Below, in pieces: positions 32,711 to 44,600 of a stretch of DNA of 60,000 nt. Within the stretch, counting starts at the first letter, position 1, and the number at the start of each line of letters is the position of its first letter. The notes under the pieces are model-generated. The model worked only from the letters and a program-made list of their open reading frames with translations, made no database searches and was not told where the DNA came from. Location of the stretch: assembly GCA_030704615.1 (NCBI GenBank), contig CM060733.1:746001-806000 (forward strand), written 5' to 3'. This stretch comes from Takakia lepidozioides (taxonomy: Eukaryota; Streptophyta; Takakiopsida; Takakiales; Takakiaceae). The position numbers and the translations under genes were made by a program.

Positions 32711-32816
32711 CTACATAACTCGTTTCATTGCCTGCTCCCCGTTATACTGATGGTCGAAGTCCTGCAAGCGCAGTATGCCCCCTTCCTTCTCAAACTCACG
32801 AAAAAATGCATTGCTG
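32711..32816 (-). pseudogene. Copy D: single-exon fragment of the novel methyltransferase-like family
   Basis: The minus strand reads AFFREFEKEGGILRLQDFD then HQYNGEQAMKRVM. This aligns residue by residue with the copy A exon ending at 14962 (FFREFSKDGNIL, NDFDSQVGGEWAMMRVV). The fragment ends on one side at the truncated gypsy element and on the other just after the exon boundary. No other part of this copy is present. Confidence 0.7.
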
Positions 32817-33670
32817 GGGCGCCAAGATTTGGAGCGGGTTGGCTCCATCGACTTGGTAGTGGCTGGTTGGCCCTGCCAAGGGCATTCATCAGCCGACATG
32901 ACAACGGATTGCGAGACTCGAGGTTGGGTCTGTTTTGGGAGATGGTGCAGATTTTGCGACACTTAGAGCTTCATCAAGCTGTATCTCTAGCATATATCTT
33001 GGAGAATGTGCCACTGATGGGTAATACTCCGGGCAATGTAATGGCCAGTGTGCATCAAGTCCGGTCGTGGCTTGGGTCAGCAGTATTGTTGGATGCAGCT
33101 GCAGTGGGGTCACAGGCTCATCGTCCACGGTTATGGTGGACCAACTTGATGCCACCACCACTACTCAAGCGTGCATATGATGGGGTGTAATGGCTAGCAC
33201 ATCTCACAATGGATAACATCTTGGACATAGGGAGGCAATCTCGGCGTGTGAGACACGATGACCGTTCGCCTTTAGCAGTGGTCAACAAGGTGGGTCAATC
33301 ACGAGCCGCACTACCTACACTGCTCAGCTTCCCAGGATCGCATGCTTTCTCGGATAGTGGATCTGGCCTCCTGTGGGATGCCCAGTTGTAGCAGTTAGTG
33401 GAGCCCAATGCCAATGAGTGTGAGCGGGCAATTGGATTTACCACTGGTACCATGGCGGTGCCATCTCTTTTTGAGGCATCACGTCGTCAGGTGTTGGGGC
33501 AAGCAATGGATCTCAATTGCTTGACCTGGATTATCAGCTTGGCTATGGCTGAGCATTGCAGAGTGCGGAGTGGTCTCTCTGCCTATCGAGATGGTATAGG
33601 TAGTGAGTGGGGGCGAGCAGGTGCGGACCACGGGGTGCAGGCATCCATGGCACACGTGGGAGGTGCTTGA
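32815..33670 (+). pseudogene. Cytosine-5 DNA methyltransferase domain of a gypsy element (5'-truncated)
   Basis: The frame begins within the domain: DLERVGSIDLVVAGWPCQGHS carries the catalytic PCQ (motif IV). After a frame change near 32920 come GLFWEMVQILRHLE, YILENVP (motif VI, ENV), VLLDAAAVGSQAHRPRLWW (motif VIII, the Arg-x-Arg region), and further on NECERAIGFTTGTMAVPS and RRQVLGQAMDLNCLTWI (motifs IX-X). Motif I and everything before it is missing. Stops occur at 33188 and 33389. Such enzymes methylate DNA cytosines. Retrotransposons that encode them have been reported in charophytes and dinoflagellates. This copy is dead. Confidence 0.8.
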
Positions 33671-35780
33671 GGTTCAGAGGGAGGTGGTAGCCAAGGCGGC
33701 TGTGATGGATGAGGTTGGGGATTTTTCTCGGGTTGAGGAAGTCATCGAGGATGAGATGATGGGGCAAGATGAGGCCTTGTCATTGACTGAGCAGGCATGG
33801 AGTACTGCTCAAGAGGTTGCGACATAGCAACCACTAGACGTGTCCCCTACCTCTAAGCCCACTGGACTTAAGGTTGCAGTTACGGAGGACAATTGGGAGC
33901 CTGACATTGGACCCATTGTCATCGGAGGAGAGAGACGACGTATACGACAATTCCTGAGCGCTTACAGGAATTGCTTTGCCTTCAGTTTGAAGGACTTGGG
34001 AGTACTGAAGGATCAGGAAATTTGCATTGAGAGACCCTATAGATACAGTGACATGGAGAGGTCCTTGATTCAGATGAGGACTCAAGACCTTTGGGAGGCT
34101 GGTTTGGTGGAGCTCTCTGGTGGAGAGTATGCTTTAGCCACAGTGATCCTAGCCAAGAAGGATGGCTATGGCAATTGGACGGAGAGACGTATGTGCAGTG
34201 ATTACCGACCTGTAAATTGTCAGACCAAGTCCGATAAGTATGCCATGCCCACACCGGAGGAGATCTTTGATGCCATTGGGCATGCTAAGGTCTTTAACAC
34301 TTTGGATTTACGATCCGGATATCACCAGTTGCCGATCAAGGAGGCGGACAAGCAAAAAACGACATTTTGGGGGATCAATGAGCACGGCAATGATTGCCTA
34401 TATCAGTGGCGATTCTTACCATTCGGGCTTAAGAACGCTCCTGCAGAGTTCCAGAGAGTCATGGACATGATTCTAGCATGGGTAGAGTTTGCTCGATACT
34501 ACATAGATGACATCATCATCTTCAGTGCTACGGTGGAGGATCATGAGAGACACCTTCAGGTGGTATTTGAGCGCTTGAGAGCGCACAGATTGAAGCTGCA
34601 TGTGGGGAAGTGCAAGTTTTTCCACCACCATATTGAGTATCTGGGTCACATGATATATCCTGGAGGATTGGGGGTACAGTAGACTAAGGTAGAGGCCATT
34701 GCACAAATTCCGCGCCCCACAGATGTGAGCCGAGTTCGAGCTTTTATGGGGTTGGAAAACTATTATAGACGGTTTGTCAAGGGATTTAGTGCCATTGCAA
34801 ATGCTCTAACCAAGTTGACCAAGGTGGACCAGAAGTGGCAGTGGGAAGATGAGCAGGAACAAGCTTTTTAAGAGCTCAAGACGAGGTTGACATCCGCGCC
34901 TATCTTGAGACGACCTATCAGGGGGCGTCCCTTTCAGCTGCATACGGATTGGAGCATGCTAGGGCTTGGAGCGGTGCTCACACAGGTAGATGATGAGGGA
35001 AGAAAGTTCGTAGTGGCTTATGCTAGCTGCTCGAACAATGCTGCAGAGGCTAACTATAGCTCATATGAGGGAGAATGCTTAGTTGCAGTGTGGGCCGTGG
35101 CACACTTTAGGTGCTATCTATATGATATTCTCTTCACCTTTGTCACGGATTACCAGCTACTCAAGTGGTTGATGGAGTCAGACAAGCTTACGGGGAAGCT
35201 TGCACGGTGGGCACTCATACTCCAGGAGTATGACTTTTAGGTTGTGCATCAACTGGGTTTGGTCAATCGGGATGTGGATGGATTGAGTCGCAATCCATGC
35301 ACGAGGCAGCAGGATGACACTTAAGCTCGGTGGCATGGTTAGACGGACGATGAAATGGTGTCGGGATGGCACGCATCTGCATTTTTGTGTATCTTGGCAG
35401 CGGGAGGTCGGATTGGACCTACGACAGGGATGACTATAGACGGACTGTCTGAGGATCCTGAGGCTAGTGACGAGCCAGGTGGTGTCAAAGATATACATGA
35501 GGATTCGGCTGTGTTGGACTATCTCCGCACTGGAGACATGACAGCCACTGTGACTGCCAATGAGAGAGATCGGATCGTACAATGAGCCAAGAGGTTCAAG
35601 TGGGAGGGGACAAACCTGAGCTTCGAGTGTGGGAGGATGGCCGGGTGAGGATTGTGCCTCACCCAACACAGCGTGCACGGTTAGTGCGGCATGCCCATGA
35701 GGAGTTGGGGCATTTTGGAGTGCGACGCACTCACAGTCTACTGCAAAGGGTGAGCAACATAGTGACAGCCAGCTAGTGAC
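33670..35780 (+). pseudogene. Ty3/gypsy pol remnant: linker, RT, RNase H, start of integrase
   Basis: After an acidic linker the frame 33840-34682 is a Ty3/gypsy reverse transcriptase: WTERRMCSDYRPVNCQT, FNTLDLRSGYHQLPI, WRFLPFGLKNAPAEFQRVMD and the active-site YIDDIIIFS (YxDD). RNase H follows in the same frame with PTDVSRVRAFMGLENYYRRF, FQLHTDWSMLGLGAVLTQ and SSYEGECLVAVWAV. The integrase begins with RLVRHAHEELGHFGVRRTH, the HHCC zinc-binding start, in another frame and is cut off at about 35775. Nonsense codons at 33825, 34680, 34869 and 35238 and the shift near 35585 inactivate it. No LTR or primer-binding site was found. Confidence 0.88.
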
Positions 35781-35979
35781 TGACTAGTGGCAACCTAGTG
35801 GCTGGAATAGTGGTGGACTAGTGGTATACTAGTGTGTGGTGTGCACATGTGTTGTGTGGTTTTGGACAACGATGTAGTTGTGTAACGATATGTATGCGCA
35901 CGACACAGCTCGCACACTAAAGCTGCATATTGAAAATGAGGCGGGACAACCCTAACCCTAACCTTATCTGGGTTTGATT

Positions 35980-36995
35980 ATACCATGATGACTATTTTCG
36001 GGATATTGTTAGGACCAGGAGCTCTAGAGGGTGCTCAGGGACTTTTGCCATGGCACAAACCACCCTGCCCATCTCTTCCGGTGGTGTGGGTCTTTTGTCC
36101 ACCGTCACTACAGCCCCTTCAGCCTTCCTCGGCAGTTGGGCGTTGGTTGCGCCAGCCCTCGCTTCACGATTTCTCTGCAACCATCATCCCATCCTTATGG
36201 ACGCCGTTGCGCATGTCGACAGTGACATTTTACCCTTCCAGCAGCATCTCCGCTCTGCACGGGATCTTCTTCCAACACCGGCGCGAGTATATCTCCCACC
36301 GTTTGAGCAGCTGGTTGCTTAAGGCCTCGACCATCTACATGAGTCCATTTCCGACCGCGTGTATCGCCATTCTTTTTCCGACATGCTCTCAAGTGCTTCT
36401 TCTGAGTTGCATCGGGCCCAACTTCTATCATGTGCAGGACCTGGATCATGGGCGTTGTTGGCATAACGATCTACTATCGCACCTTTCCGCCTCTCGTCCC
36501 CTATTTTCACTACTGCGCTCCGCCTTCGACTTGGTTTGCCTCATCCTTCGACATTGGGCCTTCAGCGGTGTGTCTGTCGTCAGCCCTTCGATGGCCTTAC
36601 CATCCACCTCCTCCGCTGCCTATGTGATGGCGAGCGCACTGCGTCTCATGATGCGGTTCACGATGCGGTGACATCTGTTTCCCGCATATCTCCATCCTTG
36701 TGACATACTATCGACAGCGCGTTTCAGTTGCTCTGCAGAGAGCACAAGCCATATCTATTTTGCATCGGCCTGATGTGGCTGGCTCCGGGTCATCTCATCT
36801 TCCGCCTATGCCTGACACTTTGCTTATCTCTTTGCCTAATCTCCTCCTTGCTGTTGGCTGGGAGGGTCGGTTGAGTAGCTTATTATAGTTTTTGTTTTCT
36901 TCCTCTTGTTCCTCCTCCCCCCCCCACTTTTGGGAACTTCTCATCCTATGTACGTTCACCCATTGTACATGTTGTAAATAAAGTCTTCCAGGTTT
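35980..36995 (+). pseudogene. LINE C-terminal fragment with 3' end
   Basis: The frame starting near 36050 reads LPISSGGVGLLSTVTTAPSA, FLGSWALVAPAL and, after a stop at 36320, AQLLSCAGPGSWALLA, ALRLRLGLPHPS and a Cys-His segment (CVCRQPFDG then HLLRCLCDGERTASHDAVHD). This is the region after the reverse transcriptase in many LINEs, ending in a CCHC-like knuckle. AATAAA at about 36977 could be its polyadenylation signal. The ORF in the overlapping frame (35985-36671) is a shadow. It is unrelated in sequence to the LINE family in the kinase introns. Confidence 0.65.
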
Positions 36996-36999
36996 CATC

Positions 37000-38602
37000 A
37001 AAACTGCGCTAGAGAAGGCTTATTAGGTCTTAGTACCCTTATCAATTAATCCTTATTTACGGTAACATTGTCAATTAGTAAGCTCGATTACCCGACTTGT
37101 TTTGTGATCGGTAGCCTTTGAGCGAAGAATGCACTATCCGAGCGACTGCAAAGGAAACGGCTCCCACCGGTTGTGTATGAGAGACTGATTTTTCGGGGAG
37201 TAATGGAGGTGGGTCTCATGGAGGTGGTTGTTGAATGTGGGTAAGGAAGACAGAATGGACAAGGAATCGTGTTTGTGCAAGAAAGATTTACTAGTTGATA
37301 GCACCCCTGACACATGTTGCTTCCCCTTCAAAACGGGATCTACCTGGAAAGAGCGGTCACGACTGTCCGTGTTACCTACTTAACCCATCAACTCCACGAC
37401 GACAGAAAACTGGGGTCACAACTGTAATTGACATCTGCGAAAACGAAACCAGAACATCACGGGAAGCTTACTACACAACATCCATGGACGAAAATATCTT
37501 GTGCCCAACGTGGGTATAATGTCCTCTCCAAAAAACCCCCCCGTTCTTTCTCTCACACACACAGACACACACTCAGAGAACTATGAAGCTCCCTTATTTT
37601 TTCCTCTCTCTTTGTATTCCTCAACCCACACCCCCTGTTCCTTTGTTTGCCTCTCCTGGGCTGGCCTCATGTGGGTGTCTCTTGAACGTTTTCTTGGTCT
37701 CTCCTTGTTGCAAGCAAAGCCCAAGGGACGGACGGGGGGTTCCAGAGCGGATACCTCGCCCCCAATTCATTCACCACGTGCAAAGAGTGCCTGCACGTGC
37801 TTATATGGCTCTAACCAAACCGCTTTGTGACAAGTCTGAGCTTGGCTGGAAGCCTAATCTGATGAGTTAAGTGCCTGCTTAATCTTAAGCCTAAAACCTG
37901 AAGACTGACCGTTACCGTTACTCTGAGAAAGAGAAGGGGGGGAGACAAGAGAGCTCCGGAGGAGGACAAGACCAGAGATGTGTGCATGTTGTCTATACAG
38001 CATGGAGCTCCTTAAAGAGTAGGAGAGCTGTGAATGCTGCATTGGGTTCTTGGGTTTCTTCACAGTATAGATGAATTTTAAGCTACTTCATGATGAACAC
38101 TTCCAAGGAGCGTACACGAGACAAAATAAATTAACAGATGATGAGAATGACGGGGCTCGAAAGGTCAACAGACGTATCGAGATGCTAGCCTGAACGGTTG
38201 ATTGCGTTGGCCTTGTGATCACATCCCCACACGAAATTGAATCGAAGCCTACCTGGGGGTTTTGGGACCTACAGAGGACAGCAGTAGAGTTGATTAGTCT
38301 TGCGCCCAGTTTGGATGGAGCAGAGAGTGGGGAGAGGAGTTGGAGAATGGGGACCAGGACAGTCATGGTAAGCTGGCTCCCATACTAGGTCGTACTTCCT
38401 CAGATGGAGCTAAATTTGGCCTTCCGCGTTTCCTCCAGAAATTTTCTTACTGTAAGAACAATATGATGTTCACACAGTAATCTATACACAAGAAGGGGAA
38501 ATTTTTGGCAACTTCTGGAGAATACAAGATTTCAGTCCATCATAGACACTCTGCATATCCATACACAAAGTTTTTCCATGAGAGTATTGACATCTCGTGC
38601 GG
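37000..38602. promoter_or_regulatory. Upstream region of the histidine kinase gene
   Basis: No repeat or protein domain is recognised. At 37780-37815 two CACGTG-like motifs (CCACGTGC and GCACGTGC) stand just before TTATATGG, which could be a core promoter. A long 5' leader would then run to the ATG at 38603. (CA)n-like text lies near 37555. No upstream exon with CHASE-kinase similarity was found. Confidence 0.25.
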
Positions 38603-41600
38603 ATGATGAGGGGGGAGAAGAAGCTATGGCAAAGAAAGAAGTGGAGGATTAGCAGCTGGCATATCCGCAAGAGCTGGATACGTGGGTTTCTAGGGCTGTG
38701 GCTTCTCCTGGGGGTGACGTGTGCAGCCCTTATCGTATGGAGCAGGAAGACCAGCGTGGAGAAACAGAAAATTCGCGACATCAGTGCCTGGTGCAGGCAG
38801 AGATCCCGTGTACTGGAGGAGCAGGTGAAAGCCAACAAAAATAATGCTAAGGTGAGCATGTTCGCATCGCTTTTCTGATCGAGAGGAAGCACTCCACTTC
38901 ATGAATTGATGATGGCAGGTCCAAGTTCTCTTATTCGGGGCCTGTGGATCAACCTGGTTTCTCTTCTGTAATCTTCCTCCCGTGGACGTTATTAACCTGA
39001 TGCTTTGATATTAATGCCAAACTTCAAATCAGCTCTCGATCTCTTAAGACAGGATTTTCAGTGGATGTGTGAGCAGTTGAGGTTAAGTTTCCTACCTGGG
39101 AATCCCCACGAGCTCTGGGAGGATTGTTATCCTGCCAGGACTATGCACTGCAGGTTACTTCATGGCCACAGGGAACAGTACATAGGTACGATTCTCCTCG
39201 AAACTACGGGTGCGGTCATCAAGCTATAAGCATGGTCTGTCAAGTGCACCTCTACCTTTTCTGCGCTGTTGAAGAGATTTATTACAACATATTGCATTAC
39301 AGGTTAAATCAATTGACTCAATCTTTGGGCTGGGGAGGGTGGCAGACTTTCACAGATCTTATCTTGGTATTTGGAAACTACAATGGCACCAATGCAATGA
39401 CTGCAATGACATTTCAGAAATATTGTGACAACACCAGCTACGCCCACCCACTCCTGCTGGACTTGAGTTATGCAATTTTCGTGAACCAAAGCAGCCGGTA
39501 CGCCTCTCCTTTCTTTAACTTAACTCTTGTTTGATGTGTTTTTGGTTTCTGTGGTTCTGTTGTATTGATCTAATGTGTCGCACGGTCCCTCTGGGCCTCC
39601 TGTGGATGTAATTTCTTTCTATCTTGTCTTTTGGGTGGGCTGTTGTTTCTTTGTTCATTCCACACCCTAAGTCCTCCAGGCTTCCTACTGACTTGATTTT
39701 CTCTTTCTTGTGCTTGTTCTGTGGAAGAAAGGCATGAAATTGGACTGAAGCACATTTCTTCTTTCCTCTCTACTACCAAAGGTCGGGGCTGCTACGACTG
39801 CCTATTTAGAGACAACAAATCCCTCATAGAGGGGTTTAATTACAATGATCAGAGATGCCTGGCAGTGTATGTACATGAGGCTCTCCGCCTGAGCATCTCT
39901 CGGAAGTGGATCATACATTTCATACATTTGTTTGTAGCCCCACTTTCTTTCTTGTTTCCTATTCCTTTGGTCACATAAGTTCTTTGAGATTCCCGTAATT
40001 TCTCTTAGTCTCCCGTTGTATCTTTCTTTGTTCTTTCTTGTGTCTATCTTTCTTTGGATAGTTGGCTGCTTGTTGAGAGCCCCACATTCGCTCTTGTATT
40101 CTGCTTTCTTTTGCCCCATAAGCTCTTTGAGCTTTCTGTGGACATTATAAAGTTTCTTTCTTTTTCTCACTTGCAGATCTGAAACCAGAGATGCAGGATA
40201 CATATGGAAATGGTCCTAAGGAGAGAGACGAATTTCAATTATGGCCACTTTGAGTCGAACGTTGCATCCCCCTCCCTAATTCATAGAAATTATGCAGAGA
40301 AACATGTCCATAGAAGGATGCATATAAGTTGCATCATCCTGCCTGACACAATACTGGGATAGGATTTTAAAAGTTGAAACCTTTGCATTCCCTCTTACCA
40401 TGTAGCTGTTTTGTCTCTGTGGACAGGACGTTTTTTGAAACAACAAATGGGCTTATAATCAAAGACATGAGCACCGGAGATGTGCGTTCCACACAAGCAG
40501 ATTACTTGGTAATAGTGTATGCAAATACTGATGGGCAGAAGTACTTGGGGTATGATCTCATGTCTGTCGCCGGTAATCGGGATGTGGTCAATCGAATGGG
40601 CTGGTTAGACAAAGGAATGATGACTGTTCCGTACAATACTTACAACAATGGGAAGGTTGGCATTGGTAAGTGTGCATTATTCTAAGTCCAATCTCTTCCC
40701 CACTGAAGTTCATCAGAACGAGCATAGCGGTTGTGTTTTTATGTACGCTATCACCTTTGTAGGCATGATACGTAAGTGCACATTGACATCTTATAATCCA
40801 CATTTCATGCTTTACAATGCCCTAGCTCTTTTCCTTCCCCTTCCTCCACCCAAGTCTGGTTTATAAGTGTCTCTTTGAGTGTATTGCAAACTGTGTACCA
40901 GCTGAGTTCCCAACAATAAATAGGATATTACATAGCCAATTGCCTTGGCGTTGAGCTAATCTGGTATTAAACTTGGGCTTCAGCGGTGCTATATCCAGTG
41001 CACAAGGGCGAGCAGTGGCAAAACCCAGCAGCAAGCAATGAGGAGAGGTTGTTCGGTACCGTGTTCACTTGGTTTGATTTTGAGACTATGATTGACAACC
41101 TCTTGAAGCAGTTTGATGACCCACGTGAGCCTTCTCATTCCCTGAATCCACACTTGTCACTCTATCCTTTATTTCAATGTTGTGTTCAATCCAGTGGGAG
41201 TGTCATGAGCAGATACTATATATGCAGACCAGAAACAATAAGGTTCAAATGAAGCTACAGAGATAGGTGGAAGAATTGAATAGTTGATTACCGAGGGATG
41301 AAGGTCAAGACGCCTCATATTTGTCAACTCGCAAGGGTGCTCATCCAAGAGAGACAAGATAGACGAAAATACTTCAGCTCATTTATGACCCATTTCTGAT
41401 ACTCAAATTCAAAACATGTACTGGCAGCTTCCCCATTTGTGTTTGAGGTTTTCGATGTGACGGACATCAAGCAACCAATTTTAGTATTTGGAGAGAGCAT
41501 CAAGATGTCAAGAGGAGAACGGGGAACACCTGTTGCGTTTGCTGAGACTGTCAACTTTAATACATGTGCCAACCCTCTAGAGATTGATTTGGGGGATCCA

Positions 41601-44600
41601 TATCGCAAGTACAAGGTTGTCTGCAGGTAGACTATTGCTGGATGACAGTACAAAATTAATAGGTGATTATGATGGATGAACACAACTTACCAACAGATTC
41701 AACAAGATGTCCCTTCTCCTTTTGCCCATGTGCTAGAATCGCATATCCACATGGATCAGCTAAATATGTACCTGCTTTGCTTTAGGAGTTTTTACTATGA
41801 ATATTGCTCAAAACCTCTCAAACCTGAGGTAAGAGATCAGGGGTGGAGTGTGGGTCCAGATTCATCTGAGAGGGCCGCATTTCAGGCACAAGTGTACCTA
41901 TGACCTAGAGAGGAACAAATTTTTTTTACATCCATTTGGGAGCCTGAAGGGCCTAAGGGAGTAAAAGAAACAGAGCAATGTAGAAGGAAACTTTATAATG
42001 CCCCCAAGGGCTCATGGGACAAATCGGTAGAGAACAAGAAACCACTTACCGAACCATTGGAGGATGCAGACAGGAGTGACTGTCCACTTGGGTGGGTGGT
42101 CATGCTGGGGGTCCTCCAAAGTGGCCATGTAAATGAAAACTGGAATACTGTACATTAGACTCTACTAATTGACATCATTGGAGGCTACGCGTTTGGCAGG
42201 TATCTGAAGAAGCAGTCAGGTTGGGGTTGGTATGCTCTTTCCTGGGGCTTTTTGTTCAGCTTGATAGTCTTATTGGTATACTACATTCTATGGGCTGCTG
42301 GGAAGCAAATGGACCAGATGCGGTCCAATTTTGAGAGGATGGAGGCTTTGAAAACTCAGGCTGAAGCTGCTGACAAGGCTAAAAGTGAATTTCTCTCTAC
42401 AGTGTCCCATGAGATACGGACACCCATGAATGGCGTACTTGGTACCATTCTGTTCACCTTGGTTGTTTCCATATACTCAAAAGCGTCAAGCCCACTTGGT
42501 CACCTTCTCTTCCTTCTTTCAAGGTGTGGGGTAAGCCTGGGAGGACTGAACAGCATTACAGTCCAGGCTCTTTGGTAGCAAGTTGTGTGTCTTCTTCTTT
42601 AGTTTAGAGAGCTTCGTTTGTTCAATAGAATTGTATGTGTATGTGATGCTGAACTGGTGTGAATATGCAGGTATGCTTGACTTCTTGCTGGACACCAAGC
42701 TTGATGCCCAGCAGCTCGAATACACCAAAATTGCACAAGCAAGTGGTACAGCATTGATCTCTCTGATAAATGATGTCCTAGATTTGGCAAAAGCTGAGTC
42801 GGGTCACATTGAGCTTGAAATTATGGAGTTCGACATGCGCAAGGTTGTCGAAGATGTGGTGGATCTTTTTCGGGGGAAGTCGAGGGAAATTGGCGTCGAA
42901 GGTGTGCTTCACAAATGAGTGTTTCAAGACAGGTTTTGTGTTTCGAGTTGTTTCTCTCTCTCTCTGTGGCCCTCTCTGGACGTTATAAACCTCCTTTCTT
43001 TCTGCACTTCGACAAACCCTTGAGCAATAGTTGTTTTTGGGCTGCTTGTGGAGGGCCCTCTCTCTTTCTTGTTTCATGCTTTCTCTTGTCCCATAAGCAG
43101 ACAATCTTATTTCATTTCTTTTTTTTCCCTCCTCCGCACCAGCTTGTTGAAGGCCTGTGTCCCCACAAGGTCAGCGAGTTCAACTCTCTTCTCTCTTCTT
43201 CTCTCTTGTTTTTCCTTCTGTCCCGTAAGCTCTTTGAGCTTTCTGCGGATGTTATAAAGTACCATTTCATTTCTCTTCTTTCTTGATGTTTAATAGTTTT
43301 TTTTGGACTGCTTGTTGTGAGAATGTTTATGGGCTACTGCCATTTTGTGAGGGTGGAAGCCTCTATGGAGAAATCACTCTGAAGCTGTTGCTCACCTTGA
43401 TTATGACTCAGCCTACCGGATGTATGTCTGCATTTGATTGCAGAAAAGAAGACTTTTAAAACCATGGATGACTGTGGCATGCAGTTGCAGCATTGGTAGA
43501 TGAAGAGGTTCCTCCCATTATGGAAGGAGATCCAAGTCGACTGCGGCAGGTGCTTGTCAATCTTATGAGTATGTTACATCATCTTGCCCAAGCTACTTGA
43601 TCCCCACCTGCTTTCAGCACATCTCCCTCTCTTTCTCTCAGCTTATCTGCAGGAAGTTTTGACCCTTAGGCAATCCCTTGAGCAGTAGTTGCTTTTGGGC
43701 TGCCTCTGGCTTCATTCTTTGTCTTTTGTTCTCTTTATTGTTCTCTTTATTGTTTCTTTTCATTCTTTAAAGTATCATTTCATTTTCATTTGTTTTTGGG
43801 CTTTTTGTGGAGGGTCACTCTCTTTTCTTCTTTCATGCTTTCTCTTGTCCCATAAGCTCTTTCAGCTTTCTGCGGACATTGTAAAGTCTTATTTCATTTC
43901 ATTCCTCCGGGCAAAGCAGTACATTACAAGTCTTTCATTGTTTCCGTTTCCTCCATGAATCGTAGTCTTACATCTGATGTCCGACATTGCCTAACTCCTC
44001 ATGACTGTTTTCAGTCCGGGCAATACGGATTGTGCGTTGCTAACTTTTTCTTATGGTTTTTGGTTTCAGGCAATGCGCTCAAGTTCACCGCATCTGGCCA
44101 TGTGCTACTTCGAGTGTGTTTGTATGAATGTAACTCCATTATGCCCACAAAGAAGCCTGGTGAGGAGACAGGGAGTTCCACAACAGACTCAAGCACTGCC
44201 AGCCCATGTTCAATATCACCATCTGCTGTACCGAGACTAAAGCTACCCAAATTCGTGCTTCCAGCTACCCCAAGGAACAAACAGAAATCTCCATTTTCTA
44301 TTAACAGCATTCGGAAATCATTTGAGAAGTTACGTTTTGATAGATATGCCAGAAGACGGTCTTTAACTGTGTCCACATATAGCCCAAATTCCCTTTTCGT
44401 ATACGACTCCCTGAGTGGGAAAGAAGCTGTAGATGATCGAAACAGCTGGAGTCGGATTTGCAGAAGAGGCAGTCGAGAGCAAGGATCAGTTTTGCAGTTT
44501 GAAAGGAGAAAGAGCATGGACATACAAGGAAGTTTTGATGCAGGACCATTGTCTGTAAGCCCTAGTGTAAACAAGGATTGGCCTGAAAGTGTGAATTTGA

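Noticed and set aside
35985-36671. Long plus-strand ORF of 228 residues
   Set aside because: The neighbouring frame carries the LINE C-terminal motifs, so this one is a shadow frame.
41676-41903. ORF in kinase intron 6 as an extra exon
   Set aside because: The codon split at 41626/42200 joins exactly to give the conserved CRY, so no exon fits between.
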